Positions 27,608 to 37,821 are shown, counted from the first letter of the stretch. The stretch is 64,000 nt of DNA from CAVRIA01 sp963721115 (GCA_963721115.1 CAVRIA010000008.1:310001-374000), one strand, 5' to 3'. Notes: generated by a model from the sequence alone, not told the origin. Numbers and translations: made by a program.

Positions 27608-29161
27608 GCGCGCCCGCCGGAGTCTCGGCGGCGTCGCCCGCCGGCGCCCCGCGCCGGCGCGTCGCCCTGCGCTCGTCGGCGACGACGGCGACAGCCCTGG
27701 CCCTGGTCCTCTATTTGGGCGGGCTCGCCCTGTGGCGCGAGCGGGTTCCGCAGGGCCTGCACAACGACACCGTGGAAGAGGCGCAGCGGGCGATCTACCT
27801 CGTCGAGGGGCGGCACCTCGAGGCGATCACGACGGCGATCGGCAACTCGGCCGAGACGCTCTACCTGTACCTGGTCGGCGCCTCGATCGCGCTCCTCGGC
27901 CCGACCGCGCTGGCGATCCAGGTGGTGAGCTGGGCCTTCGCTCTGCTCTGCATCTGGCTCGGCACGCGCCTGGCGCTGCGTCTCGACCCGCGGCTGCCCG
28001 TCTGGGTGCCGCTTCTGCTCTTCGCTTCGTCGCCCTGGCTGTTCCATTACGCCCGCTGCGGCCTGCGCGCGATCTCGGCGCCGGTGTTCCTGCTCGCCTT
28101 CTGCCTCCTCCTCGACAGGGCCGAGGCATCTTCCGCGCGGCGCGGCGCGGCAGCCGCCGCCGGCGCGGTGCTCGGCCTCGGCGTCTACGCCTACACCGCC
28201 TGTCGCCTGCTGCCGCTCGCGTGGCTGGTGCACGCGCTGCTGGCGGTGCGGCGCGCCGCCGGGCCGCGCCGCCGGGCAGTGCTGGTCTGTCACGCGTGGA
28301 TCGCGGCGGCGCTGCTCCTGGTGTCGATCCCCAACCTCATCCTTCTCATCTACGCGCCGCGCGAGCTGCTCCTGCGCGGCAGCTATGTCGTGCGCGGCGG
28401 CGCGCGCGGAGTGGCTGCGCCAGGTGATGTGGACCTTCCTCCTGCCGCTGCACTACCCCGCTGGGTACGCCGTCGGCCCGCCGGCGAACCTGATCGACGG
28501 CGTCAGCACCAGCCTCAAGGCCGCCGGCCTCGAGCCGGTCTTTCCCCTCGTCGGGCTGGCCTTCTTCGCCGGCGCGGTCGTCGCCTGGCGGCAACGGCAT
28601 CGGCCCGCCGTATCCTTCCTGTTGATCGTCTGGCTGCTCGGCAGCGTGCTGCTGGGGTTTGCCGGACCGAGCCTCACCCGCCTGCTCCTGCTGCTGCCGG
28701 TCTACCTCGTGCTGGCCGCGCTCGCGATCGGCGCCGCGCTCGCCGCCTTCCCGCGGCTGCGCCCGGCCGCGGCGGCGGCGCTCGCGGCGCTTCTCGCCTT
28801 CGAAGCGCACGCCTACTTCTTCACCTTCGCCGGCAGTGCCGTGGCGCAGTCCGTCTACAGCCGCGCCGCGACGCCGATCGGCGAGCGTGCGGCGGTGCTG
28901 GCGGAGGAGGGCAAGCGGGTCCTCGCGGTGACGTCGCGCGAGTTCAACACCGTGCGCTACCTGACACACGGCCACGAGGACCGCGTGCGCATCGTCGAGT
29001 TCTACCGCCGCCACCTCGACCCGCGCCGCCTGCCGCTGCGCGAGTTCCAGCCGCAGGTGCTGCTGCTGGAGAAGAACCCGCGCTTCGAGCGCTTCGCCTC
29101 GGTCTTCCCCCCGGCACGCCGCACTGGGCATCCCGCTTTCGACGAGATTCGGCTGGAGTGA
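27604..29161 (+). CDS. GT39-type glycosyltransferase, one frameshift
   Basis: Polytopic protein of about 518 residues starting at TTG 27604, which overlaps the previous stop. The first loop HNDTVEEAQRAIYLVEGRHL carries acidic residues, then LYLYLVGASIALLGPTALAI and PWLFHYARCGLRAISAPVFL are shared with the last gene of the island (32212-33759). At about 28408, inside GGCGCGCGCGGAG, the frame changes: RGSYVVRGGARG continues one base on as EWLRQVMWTFLLPLHYPAGY. The C-terminal soluble tail (RVRIVEFYRRHLDPRRLPLR) also matches that paralog. Donor and acceptor are unknown. Confidence 0.8.
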
Positions 29162-29239
29162 AGGAAGTGCTGAAGTGATTCAGTGTTGGAGTGCGGCTTC
29201 GCCCCTGCGAATCTCACCTCGCCACGCGGGAGCGGCCGC

Positions 29240-30840
29240 GTGAGACGACTCCGCCCCCTGCTGCCGCTGCTGGCGATCGTGGCCCTGGCCGCGTTCTTCC
29301 GCCTGTACCGCCTCGACCACGTCCCCCCCGGCCTGTTCGGCGACGAGGCCGCCAACGGCGTCGAGGCGACCGCGATCCTGCGCGGCGAGCGCTTCCCCAT
29401 CTACATCGAGGAGGCGGGGCCGGCGAAGTGGGGCAGCCGCGAGGCGCTCTACCACTATGCGATGGCCGGCGTCTTCGCCGTCTTCGGCGGCAGCCCGACG
29501 ACCATCCGCCTGACCTCGGCGCTGCTCGGCATCCTGACCGTCGCCCTCTTCTTCCCGCTCGCCCGGCGCTGGCTCGGTCCGCGCGCCGGCTTCTTCGCCG
29601 CGGGGCTGTTCGCGGTCAGCCGCTGGCACGTGACCGCCAGCCGCCTCGGCCTGCGCGCGATTCTGGTTCCGCTGTTCGTCGTGCTGGTGCTGCTCGCCTT
29701 CTCCGCTTTGGCGACGAGCCGCAGATGGCGCTGGGCGCTGCTTCTCGGCGTCCTCACCGGCCTCGGCTTCTACACCTACCCGTCGTACTGGGCGGTGCCG
29801 CCCGCTCTCTGCCTGGTCGGATTCGCCGCCTACCGCGCCGGGTCGCCGTCTCGCCGCGGGCTCGGGCTCGCTCTCTGCACCGCGCTCGTCGCCGTCGCGG
29901 TCGCGGCGCCACTGCTCGGCTACGCGCTGCGCCGGCCCGACTACTTCTTCGGCCGCACGGCGAACGTCCTGCAGATCCATGCATCGAACGGCCACGCCGA
30001 CTCGCTGCGCGACCACGTGCAGGGCGTGCTCTTCAGCCTGCATCTGCGCGGCGACGAGAACCCGCGCCACAACATCCCGCTGGCGCCGCTGCTCGACCCG
30101 ATCACCGGCGTCCTCTTCCTGATCGGCCTCTACCGCCTGCTGCGCCACTTCGACCGCGCCTCGCCGGTCCACGTCGCGCTGCTCGCCTTCCTGCTGCTGC
30201 CACTGGTCCCCGAGGCGCTGGGCGACGCCGCCCCGCACGCGTTGCGCGGGCTCGGCGCGCTGCCCGCCATCTTCGCCATCTGCGGTCTGGTCTTCGGCCT
30301 GCCCGAGGCGGCGCGCGCGGCGCTAGGCCGTCGCGCCGCGGGGCCGCCCTCTCGCTGCTCGGCCTGGCCGCCGTCGCGGCATGGAATTACAACGGCTACT
30401 TCCACCGCTGGGCGCAGGACCCGGCCGTGCACGCCGCCTTCAACACCGGGGCGATGGAGTTCGCGCGCCACTGCGCCGACCTCGCCGCGCGCGACGACGT
30501 CTACGCCTCGCCCGAGGTGTACGCCATTCCCCAGCTGCGCTTCCTGCGCCGGCACCGCGCTGGCTCGTGGCACCGGATCCGCGGCGAGAAGGCGTTCGCG
30601 GCGCCCGGCGGGGCGCGGCGCGATCGGGTATACATCTCCGACTCTCCCGCGGTGCAACGGGCCATCGAGAGCGTGTACCCGAAGGCCGAGGTCGTCGGTC
30701 GCTACACGTTGCGGCCCGGCATGCCGGGCCGCATCTACCGCGTACGGCGCGACGACCTGGCGACCGCGCTGAGCGGGGCGCAGCGGGACGCGCTGCGCGG
30801 GTGGATCGGCGCCGGTCGGCCGGCGGGAGCCGCGCCGTGA
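29240..30840 (+). CDS. GT39-type glycosyltransferase, one frameshift
   Basis: Membrane protein of about 533 residues. GTG 29240 is the likely start (VRRLRPLLPLLAIVALAAFF); a TTG at 29183 would extend it. The catalytic loop is PPGLFGDEAANGVEATAILR, with the usual Asp-Glu pair, and WHVTASRLGLRAILVPLFVV is a GT39-type span. At a G4 run near 30336 the frame slips: restoring one G joins ALGRRAAG to ALSLLGLAAVAAWNYNGYFH. The tail contains DDVYASPEVYAIPQLRFLRR. The stop overlaps the next gene's start (GTGA). Same direction and spacing as its neighbours, so part of one presumed operon. Confidence 0.8.
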
Positions 30841-32211
30841 GCGGCGGCGGATTCCTCGCTCGGCCCGGGGTACGGCTCTTCGCCGGCCTGTGGCTTCTCT
30901 ATGGCCTGTCGATCAACTCGGGGAACCTGGAGGCGTTCAACCTGCAGCAGATGGGCGTCGAGGCGATCGTCGAGCGCGGGCGGCTGTCGGTCGACGGCTC
31001 GCCGACGCCGCAGCTGCAGCCGGGACTCGACCTGTTCGAGTACGGGGGGCACCTGTACGCCGCCAAGCAGCCGGGGCAGTTCCTCGCCGGCGCGGCGGTG
31101 TACTGCGGTGCTGCACCGCCTCGGGCTCACCTACTACGACCGCTACCTGCTGGTCGCCGCGCTGGTGACCTTCTTCACCTCGTCGCTGGCCACCGCCCTC
31201 GCCGCCGCCTGCGTGTACGGCATCGCGCGCGACTGGACGCGGGACGGATCGATGCGCTGGGCACTGCTCGCCGCGTTGACCTTCGGCGTCGCTGGCACCG
31301 CCTTTTCCTACGCCGGCATCGCGCATCACGACGCGCTGGCGTCCGCCTATCTGATCGTGGCCTTCGCTCTGGTGTGGCGTCTGTCCGGCGGCCGCGCGAC
31401 GCGATCGGGGATCGCCGAGGCGCTCGGCGCCGGCGCCCTGCTCGGCTGGACGATCACCACCTCGATGCTGCCCTTCTTCATGGCAGTCGTGGTCGGCGCC
31501 TACTTCCTGTCGCTGCGCCGCTGGCGGCTGCTGCCCTGGTTCGCCGCCGGCGGCGCCGCCGGGCTGGCGCCCCTCCTCGTCTGCAACTGGCTCAGCTTCG
31601 GCAACCCGTTCCTCGTCCCCAACTTCGCCGGTGCCTTCTCCGACACCTACTTCTTCCTCGACGGGCGCAACTTCCTCTCCAAGCTGCGCTTCTACGCCCG
31701 CATGACCGCGCTGTACGCGCCGGTCGTGTGGCTCGGCCTGGTGGGCCTGGCGTTCCTGCCGCGCCGGCTGCGCCGCGAGCAGGTTGTCCTCGTGGCGGCG
31801 GTCGGCGTTCTCCTCCTCTACGTCCTCGACATCCAGACGGAAGGCTTCTGCCAGTACGGCCCGCGCTACCTGCTCCCCGCCATGCCCTTCGCCGCCCTCG
31901 GCGTCGCCGGCTTCAGTCACCTGGCGCGTCCGTCGCTGCGGCGGTCGGCGGCGGTGCTGATCGGCGCGGCGTGGCTCTTCGCCGCTGCGGTCAACGGCGT
32001 CGGCGCGGCCTACGGCGCGATGTACTGCAAGGAGACCAAGTACGGCTTCGCGCACTACCTCACCGCCATCCACTACCGCATCTTCCGCAGCTACCCGCTC
32101 GCCCCGTACGTGCTCGCCGCCGCCGCCGTCTGGATTCTCGCCCTGCTGGTCGCATCGCGCTTGCGGTCGCATCGGATGGGGTATTCAACCGACTCCGAAG
32201 GGAACGGGTGA
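30837..32211 (+). CDS. GT39-like polytopic membrane protein, one frameshift
   Basis: About 458 residues starting at GTG 30837, overlapping the previous stop. The N-terminal part, LFAGLWLLYGLSINSGNLEA to GHLYAAKQPGQFLAGAAVY, is in one frame. After an apparent extra C near 31109 it continues as VLHRLGLTYYDRYLLVAALV. Hydrophobic spans run throughout, with TFGVAGTAFSYAGIAHHDAL and EGFCQYGPRYLLPAMPFAAL near the C-terminus. It is more distant from the canonical GT39 pattern than its neighbours and resembles glycosyltransferase-associated membrane proteins. Catalytic acids are not obvious; function is inferred from position and topology. Confidence 0.72.
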
Positions 32212-33759
32212 ATGCGAACTGTCGAGGTCCTCGCGGCGAAGGGAGAGGGAAGCGGGCAACGCCTGCCGCCGTGGCTGCCGCTCGCGGCCGCCGTCGCCGC
32301 CAGCCTCTTGTACCTCGTGGCGCTCGCCGTGTGGCGCGACTCGGTTCCGCGCGGACTGAACAACGACGCGGCGGAAGAGGCGCTGCGCGGCATTCAGCTC
32401 CTGCACTCCGGCCGCTTCGAGGTGATGAGCTCGTCGCTGGGGATCCCGCAGGAGACGCTCTACCTGTACCTGGTCGCCGCCGTGACCACGGTCTTCGGAA
32501 CCACGACCCTGGCGATCCAGTTTGTCAGCTGGCTGACGGCCCTCGGCTGCCTGTGGCTGACGGCGCACCTGGCCCGCCGTATCGACTCGCACCTGCCGCC
32601 GTGGATTGCCTGGCTGGTGGCGGGTTCGTCGATCTGGCTCTTCCACTACGGGCGCGCCGGCGTGCGGGCGATCAGTGCGCCGCTCTTCCTGCTCGGGGTG
32701 GCGCTGCTGCTCGACCGCGCCGAGCGGCGCGGCGAGCGCGGCGCCGCCGTCGCGTGCGGGGCGGTGCTCGGCCTCAGTCTCTACGCGTACACCTCGTGCC
32801 GCGTCCTGGTCCTCGCCCTGATCGCCCACGCCGCCGTGCACCTCTACACGAGGCCGCGGGAGCGCCGCCAGCTCGCCGACCTGTACGGCTGGATGGCGGC
32901 GGCCGCGCTCCTGGTCTCGATCCCCAACCTGCTCTTTCTCATCGACCAGCCGCGGGCCTTCCTGCTGCGCGGCAGCTACGTCGTGCGCGGCGGCCTGACA
33001 TCGATCCCCGGCCATCTCCTGTGGAGCTTCCTGCTCCCCTTCTTCTATCCGGATCGTTTCCGCGACCTCGCCGGTACCACGCACATCTTCGACGGCGTCA
33101 GCGCCGGCCTGACCGCGGCGGGCATCGACCCGCTGCATCCGATCGCCACCGCGGCGTTCGTCCTCGGCCTGGCGCCGCTCTGGCGCCGGCGGAGCTCACC
33201 GTTGGTGTCCTTCCTGATCGCCGTCTGGCTGATCGGCACCGTCACCCTCGGCATCTCGGGCCCCAGCCTGACCCGTTTCCTGATCCTGCTGCCCATCTAC
33301 CTGGCGGTCGCCGCGGTCGGGGCGGGAACGGTCTTGCGCCGTGTGCCGTCGTCGTGGCCCGTCGTGGCGGCCCTACTGATCCTCCTGCTCGGCACCGACG
33401 TGTACGCGTACTTCGTCACCTTCGCCCGCGACGACGTCGCGCAGGAGTACTTCAGCCCGGCCGCGACGCCGATGGGCGAGCGCGCCCGCGTTCTGGCAGC
33501 CGGGGGCGAGCGCGTCGTCTGCGTGGTGGCCAAGGACGCCAACGTGGTGAACTACCTGACGTACGACTACTCGACGCGAGTCCACGTCGTCGAGTTCTAC
33601 CGCCGTCCCCTCGACCCGAGCGACATCCCCCTCGTCAACTTCCAGGCCCAGGTCCTGCTTCTCGAGCGAAATCCGCGCTTCACGGCGTTCCGCAAGACGT
33701 ACTTCGCCGACCGCCACATCGATCTCGACGCAGTGTTCGACGAGTTCCGACTCGACTGA
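32212..33759 (+). CDS. GT39-type glycosyltransferase, intact paralog
   Basis: Intact 515-residue protein whose ATG directly follows the previous stop codon. The loop RGLNNDAAEEALRGIQLLHS has the acidic pair expected at a GT-C active site. LYLYLVAAVTTVFGTTTLAI, WLFHYGRAGVRAISAPLFLL and the tail RVHVVEFYRRPLDPSDIPLV parallel the gene at 27604-29161, so the two are duplicates. It ends the island; the following 147 bases before the GST-like gene hold no recognised terminator. Because it is unbroken, it is the best reference for repairing its frameshifted paralog. Confidence 0.85.
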   Translation: MRTVEVLAAKGEGSGQRLPPWLPLAAAVAASLLYLVALAVWRDSVPRGLNNDAAEEALRGIQLLHSGRFEVMSSSLGIPQETLYLYLVAAVTTVFGTTTLAIQFVSWLTALGCLWLTAHLARRIDSHLPPWIAWLVAGSSIWLFHYGRAGVRAISAPLFLLGVALLLDRAERRGERGAAVACGAVLGLSLYAYTSCRVLVLALIAHAAVHLYTRPRERRQLADLYGWMAAAALLVSIPNLLFLIDQPRAFLLRGSYVVRGGLTSIPGHLLWSFLLPFFYPDRFRDLAGTTHIFDGVSAGLTAAGIDPLHPIATAAFVLGLAPLWRRRSSPLVSFLIAVWLIGTVTLGISGPSLTRFLILLPIYLAVAAVGAGTVLRRVPSSWPVVAALLILLLGTDVYAYFVTFARDDVAQEYFSPAATPMGERARVLAAGGERVVCVVAKDANVVNYLTYDYSTRVHVVEFYRRPLDPSDIPLVNFQAQVLLLERNPRFTAFRKTYFADRHIDLDAVFDEFRLD

Positions 33760-33906
33760 GGGCGGCGGCGCACTTCCGCGGCTCAGTATTTTGATCCTTG
33801 CGCCACGCCTCACGAGCGTGGCATCTGAGCGAAAGGAGGCGGTCCAACGGGCGACTATTCGAATGGCTGAGACGATGTGCGATCACGGCGGTCGCCGGAG
33901 ACGGCG

Positions 33907-34662
33907 ATGACCGCCGCGCTGCTGCACCAATTCACCTTCTCGCACTACAACGAGAAGGTGCGCTGGGCGCTCGACTTCAAACGCATCCCGCACCGGCGCC
34001 GCTCGCACCTTCCCGGTCCGCACGCGATCGCGATCACGCGTCTCTCGGGCCAGAAGAGCGTGCCCGTCCTCTGCCTGGAGGATGGCGTCACCGCGGGCTC
34101 GGCGGCGATCATCGATGTGCTGGAACGGCGCTATCCGGAGCCGCCGCTGTATCCGGCCGCCGAACCCGAGCGGGCGCAGGCCAAGGAGGTACAGCGCTGG
34201 TTCGACGAGGAGGTCGGCCCGCACCTCCGGCGCGCGTTCTTCTTCGCTCTGCTGCCCGATTCGCGATACATCGCCGAGCTCTTCCTGATCGACCGCGGAG
34301 CGCTGGTACGCGCCTCCTACCGAGCGGCTTTCCCCGCCATTCGCGCGGTGATGAAACGCGACATGGCGATCACCGCGGATGGTGCCGAGTACGGGCGCGC
34401 GCGCACGAAGGAGGCGCTCGATCGCGTCATACAGCGCGCCGCCGGCGGCGGTTACCTGGTCGGCGACCGCTTCGGCATCGCCGATCTCACCGCCGCCGCA
34501 ATTCTCTCTCCGGCGTTCCTTCCGCCCCAGTTCCCCTATCCGCTACCGCAGCCGGTCTCGCCGTTTCTCGAACGCTGGTGCGCCCTGTGGGCCGACCATC
34601 CCGCAGCGTCGTGGGTACGCGAGATCTACTCACGCCACCGCGGAACCGCGATGGGTGGGTGA
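33907..34662 (+). CDS. glutathione S-transferase-like protein
   Basis: Soluble 251-residue protein with an N-terminal thioredoxin-fold GST domain (LLHQFTFSHYNEKVRWALDF, SGQKSVPVLCLEDGVTAGSA with the cis-Pro and the glutathione-contacting acidic/Ser motif) and an all-helical C-terminal domain (YLVGDRFGIADLTAAAILSP, the N-capping box). The Ser/Tyr-type catalytic residue is probably in TFSHY. ATG 33907 gives the normal GST start; in-frame upstream codons to 33877 add a poorly conserved extension. The family conjugates or reduces electrophiles with glutathione; no substrate can be assigned. Confidence 0.87.
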   Translation: MTAALLHQFTFSHYNEKVRWALDFKRIPHRRRSHLPGPHAIAITRLSGQKSVPVLCLEDGVTAGSAAIIDVLERRYPEPPLYPAAEPERAQAKEVQRWFDEEVGPHLRRAFFFALLPDSRYIAELFLIDRGALVRASYRAAFPAIRAVMKRDMAITADGAEYGRARTKEALDRVIQRAAGGGYLVGDRFGIADLTAAAILSPAFLPPQFPYPLPQPVSPFLERWCALWADHPAASWVREIYSRHRGTAMGG

Positions 34663-34677
34663 GACGCGGGGACGGTC

Positions 34678-35883
34678 TCAGTAGACCGTGTCTTGCTGGT
34701 CCGCGATGCCGAACTCACCGCACGCGTACCCATCCGCCTTTTGCCCCTTGGGCTCGATGAACATCGGATTGATCAACCACTTCCCGTCGGCGTTCTCGTA
34801 AGCGTGGCACATGACCTCGGTCTTGTTGCGGTTCAGGACCAAGCGCAGGTCTTCCGCGTCGCCCAGCATCCAGAGGTCCGTGGAGGAGTCGCCGGCGGTG
34901 AACGAGAGCGGGCTTGGACTGTCGAGTTGGGCCGCACCTTCGGGCACACCGAAGATGACCTTGTTGATCCAGCAGCGCTTGCCCTGGCGGAACGTGATGA
35001 TGGCGGTGTTGCCGTCGGCGTATGTGCCGCAACCCTGGAACGTGTATCCCGCCTTGCCCGCGCCGTCCAAGCTCGCGCGTACACCGATGACGTGATCCGC
35101 CGCTATCCCGACCTCGGCAGCGAAGGGCTCGACGATGAACTGCGAGGAGGCGGACACCACCCAGACATCGAAGCCGTTGTCTTGCATGACCGAGATGAGA
35201 TCGCGGATCTGGTCGTACACTCGAATGTAGGCGTTGTATGTTCCGGTGCCCACCGTCTGGGTTGCACCGATCGGCTGACTCAGGGCGAAGTCCCGCGCCT
35301 GCTCGGCAAAGGCGCGGATCTCGTCGCCTGTGTAGCCGGCCTGAAGTTGGACCGCCAGGCCGTAGGCCGTCTCCAGCGTCTCGGTCTCGCCGACCGTGTA
35401 GGCATCCTCGCCGGACGGCGCCACACCGTCGTAGTACACGGCCAGGATGGCGTCGGCGCAGGCTCGGCTGGCGTCATCGGTCTGATCCGTGACGAGCGGC
35501 TGTCCAGGTTCGGCTTGTGCGTCGCAGGCTCGCGCCAGACCGGCGACTGCGGGCGCGGAGAGGAGTGGAGTCACCTGCCTCCAGTCGCGCGCCGGCGGCT
35601 GCAAGATCAGATTGTTGTTGAGCGTCCAGAAGATCACCATGTCGGCGATATCGTTCTTGATGACGGTGTTGTCCCAGTCGAACACCGCAACGGGTGGCTG
35701 ACTCGGATCGTAGTTCTCCGCACGGACGCCGCGCTCGGTGATCAGCGCCTCGAGTCGCGCCGCATTGTCGCCGTACCACTCGAGATTTGGATCGAGCATG
35801 GGTGCATTCGACCCCGTGCCGGTGGCGCAGGCGGCGAGAACCGACGAGAGACAGGACAACACAACGAGATTTTGGATCGACAT
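34678..35883 (-). CDS. HAD-superfamily phosphatase, lipoprotein
   Basis: Outer-membrane or periplasmic lipoprotein of 401 residues. The signal peptide ends in SVLAAC with lipidated Cys19. HAD motifs are clear: I VFDWDNT (Asp69, Asp71, Thr73), II VVSASS, III the Lys in WINKVIFG, and IV AGDSSTD. The motif-I DxDxT and the large cap between motifs I and II resemble periplasmic acid phosphatases and phosphorylcholine-phosphatase-type enzymes, but the substrate is not certain. ATG 35883 is chosen because ACGAGGTG lies seven bases upstream; a GTG at 35889 is in frame. G+C is visibly lower than in the island to the left, suggesting a different origin. Confidence 0.87.
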   Translation of the reverse strand: MSIQNLVVLSCLSSVLAACATGTGSNAPMLDPNLEWYGDNAARLEALITERGVRAENYDPSQPPVAVFDWDNTVIKNDIADMVIFWTLNNNLILQPPARDWRQVTPLLSAPAVAGLARACDAQAEPGQPLVTDQTDDASRACADAILAVYYDGVAPSGEDAYTVGETETLETAYGLAVQLQAGYTGDEIRAFAEQARDFALSQPIGATQTVGTGTYNAYIRVYDQIRDLISVMQDNGFDVWVVSASSQFIVEPFAAEVGIAADHVIGVRASLDGAGKAGYTFQGCGTYADGNTAIITFRQGKRCWINKVIFGVPEGAAQLDSPSPLSFTAGDSSTDLWMLGDAEDLRLVLNRNKTEVMCHAYENADGKWLINPMFIEPKGQKADGYACGEFGIADQQDTVY

Positions 35884-36444
35884 GAACACCTCGTGAGCGA
35901 ATACGGGTGCAGTACTGGGCAGGCAGACTCGGCGGATGATAACACCGACTTCGGCGCCTCGTCGAGCAGGCTCCCTGCCCTCCGGTACAAGAAGGCCGAG
36001 ACAACCGGGCGTGACGGTGCAGCTCCTCAGGGGCGACGGGCCCGGCTGTTGGCAGTCCCATTTCGCGCCGCCGTCGAAGTGCTAGGCACCGAGAGCCGCT
36101 TCAAGGACAGGCTACCCTGAAGCGCTCGACGGCCTCGGCTCCGCGCGGCCGAAAGGTCGGGGCTTTGGCGAGGGACGCGCGACCGACCGCGTAGAACTAC
36201 GCGCGTACTATTGCGGGATATTCATGTGATACTATTTGTTGTACGGTTCTTGGTAGGCGTTGCGTGTTGCTATGTATTATGCGTTGTTGCACTTTTCCCC
36301 TGCGCGGCCTTGCGGCTCTCGCCACCGTCGGCGATCTAGGCCGCGGCGCCCGAATAGATTTAGAGAAATTGAACGCTATAGGGAGCCTAACGGGGTGTAC
36401 AAGACAACAGTGTTCAGTCATTCCTAGTCGCCGGGGGGCTTTTG
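35884..36444. other. 561-bp intergenic region, partly AT-rich
   Basis: Lies between divergently oriented genes. 36190-36300 is the most AT-rich stretch of the area (TGATACTATTTGTTGTACGG, CTATGTATTATGCGTTGTTG) and may hold promoters for the ice-binding protein gene, though no confident -35/-10 pair can be named. No convincing coding sequence is seen. Confidence 0.4.
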
Positions 36445-37821
36445 ATGAAGAGCCTGTACTTGAGGTTATTTGCGGGCGCGGGGGCCGCTATCCTGCTGTG
36501 CAGTCCCTCTGTCTTATTGGCGACCGGCATCGCTCCCACCTTGGGGGCCGCCGACAGCTTCGGGATACTAGGAGCCTTGGGGGTGACCAATACCGGCGCG
36601 ACCGTCGTCAATGGAGATCTGGGCATCAGCCCCAATGGCCTGAGCTCGGTCACTGGCTTCACCTTTTCCACTTCTCCGGGCCCGGGGGTGGTGACCGGAA
36701 CGACGCATTTCGCCGATGTACTTGCCGGTCAGGCCCAAGCTGACACCACGACTGCGTACAACGCGCTTGCGAGCCAGGCTTGTGATTCCGGCCCCTCGGC
36801 CCCGACGGATCTGGTCGGGCAGACATTGTTCGAGGGCGTATATTGTTTCTCGTCGTCGGTATCGAATACGGGAACACTCACGCTCGACGCCCAGAACAAC
36901 AGCGATGCGGTCTGGGTGTTCGAAATCGGCAGCACGTTGATCACCGGTCCCGGCTCGTCTGTCGTCTTGACGAATGGCGCTCAAGCCTGCAACGTGTTCT
37001 GGCAAGTCGGCAGCTCGGCGACGCTCGACACAACTACTACGTTCGTAGGAAACATCCTCGCGCTCACGAGCATCACGATGAATAACGGCGCAACCCTAAA
37101 CGGTAGAGCGTTGGCGCGAAACGCTGCGGTGACAATGGACGATAACAGTGTCACCGTCGCTACGTGTGCCGCTACGGTCACACCGACCGACACTCCAACT
37201 GCACTGCCCACCGAGACGCCGACGGCAACGGAGACCGAAACCCCAACCCAGACGCCAACTCAGACTGTCATCGGAACTCCGACCGACACTCCGTCAGCGA
37301 CCCCGACCGACACGTCGACGGCAACGGAGACCGAAACCTCAACCCAGACGCCAACTCAGACTGTCATCGGGACGCCGACCGACACCCCATCAGTGACCCC
37401 GACCGACACGTTGGCGGCAACGGAGACCGAAACGGCAACCCAGACGCCAACTCAAGCTGTGACCGGGACGCCGACCGACACTCCCTCGGCGACGCCGACC
37501 GACACGCCGAGCGTGACCCCATCGTCGACAGGGACTCCAACGCCGCTGCAGACCACACCCACCGTAACGCCGACGACGGCTGCTACGTCTAGCCCAACCA
37601 ACACCATCACGCCGACTGGCACTCCGACCTCTACCTCATCTGCGACGCCGACCGTGACGGCAACGCCGAGTGCGACCCCGACCGTCCGCCCGACGCGGAC
37701 GGCGCTGCCGATTCCGCTCATTCCGACACCATCGTCGGGCTCGGGGCTGTTTCTACTCATCGGCCTCGGCCTCTCGATGGCGTGGATGTTGCGGCGATCG
37801 GGACGGTCGATAGGAAGCTGA
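36445..37821 (+). CDS. ice-binding protein (DUF3494) on a Thr/Pro stalk with C-terminal anchor
   Basis: Secreted protein of 458 residues. After a signal peptide (LFAGAGAAILLCSPSVLLA) comes a complete DUF3494 ice-binding beta-solenoid, about residues 28-235. It begins APTLGAADSFGILGALGVTN and includes GATVVNGDLGISP, ADTTTAYNALASQ, DLVGQTLFEGVYCFSSS and AVWVFEIGSTLITGPGSSVV. A Thr-rich stalk with a 32-residue repeat follows (about 240-425), then the hydrophobic span SGLFLLIGLGLSMAWML and RRSGRS, which looks like a membrane or sorting anchor. The family adsorbs to ice and inhibits recrystallisation; tethering it suggests an ice adhesin. ATG 36445 has only a weak GGGGGG-type ribosome-binding site. 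Confidence 0.88.
   Translation: MKSLYLRLFAGAGAAILLCSPSVLLATGIAPTLGAADSFGILGALGVTNTGATVVNGDLGISPNGLSSVTGFTFSTSPGPGVVTGTTHFADVLAGQAQADTTTAYNALASQACDSGPSAPTDLVGQTLFEGVYCFSSSVSNTGTLTLDAQNNSDAVWVFEIGSTLITGPGSSVVLTNGAQACNVFWQVGSSATLDTTTTFVGNILALTSITMNNGATLNGRALARNAAVTMDDNSVTVATCAATVTPTDTPTALPTETPTATETETPTQTPTQTVIGTPTDTPSATPTDTSTATETETSTQTPTQTVIGTPTDTPSVTPTDTLAATETETATQTPTQAVTGTPTDTPSATPTDTPSVTPSSTGTPTPLQTTPTVTPTTAATSSPTNTITPTGTPTSTSSATPTVTATPSATPTVRPTRTALPIPLIPTPSSGSGLFLLIGLGLSMAWMLRRSGRSIGS
37202..37510 (+). repeat. 96-bp in-frame tandem repeat (32-residue stalk unit)
   Basis: GACGCCAACTCA recurs at 37251, 37347 and 37443, an exact 96-bp period. Each unit encodes TPTQTxxGTPTDTPSxTPTD-type sequence of the ice-binding protein stalk. 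Flanking sequence is a more degenerate form of the same motif. Confidence 0.85.

Noticed and set aside
37200..37700. Plus-strand and minus-strand alternative frames across the ice-binding protein stalk
   Set aside because: Low-complexity repeats keep several frames open; only the frame continuous with DUF3494 is supported.
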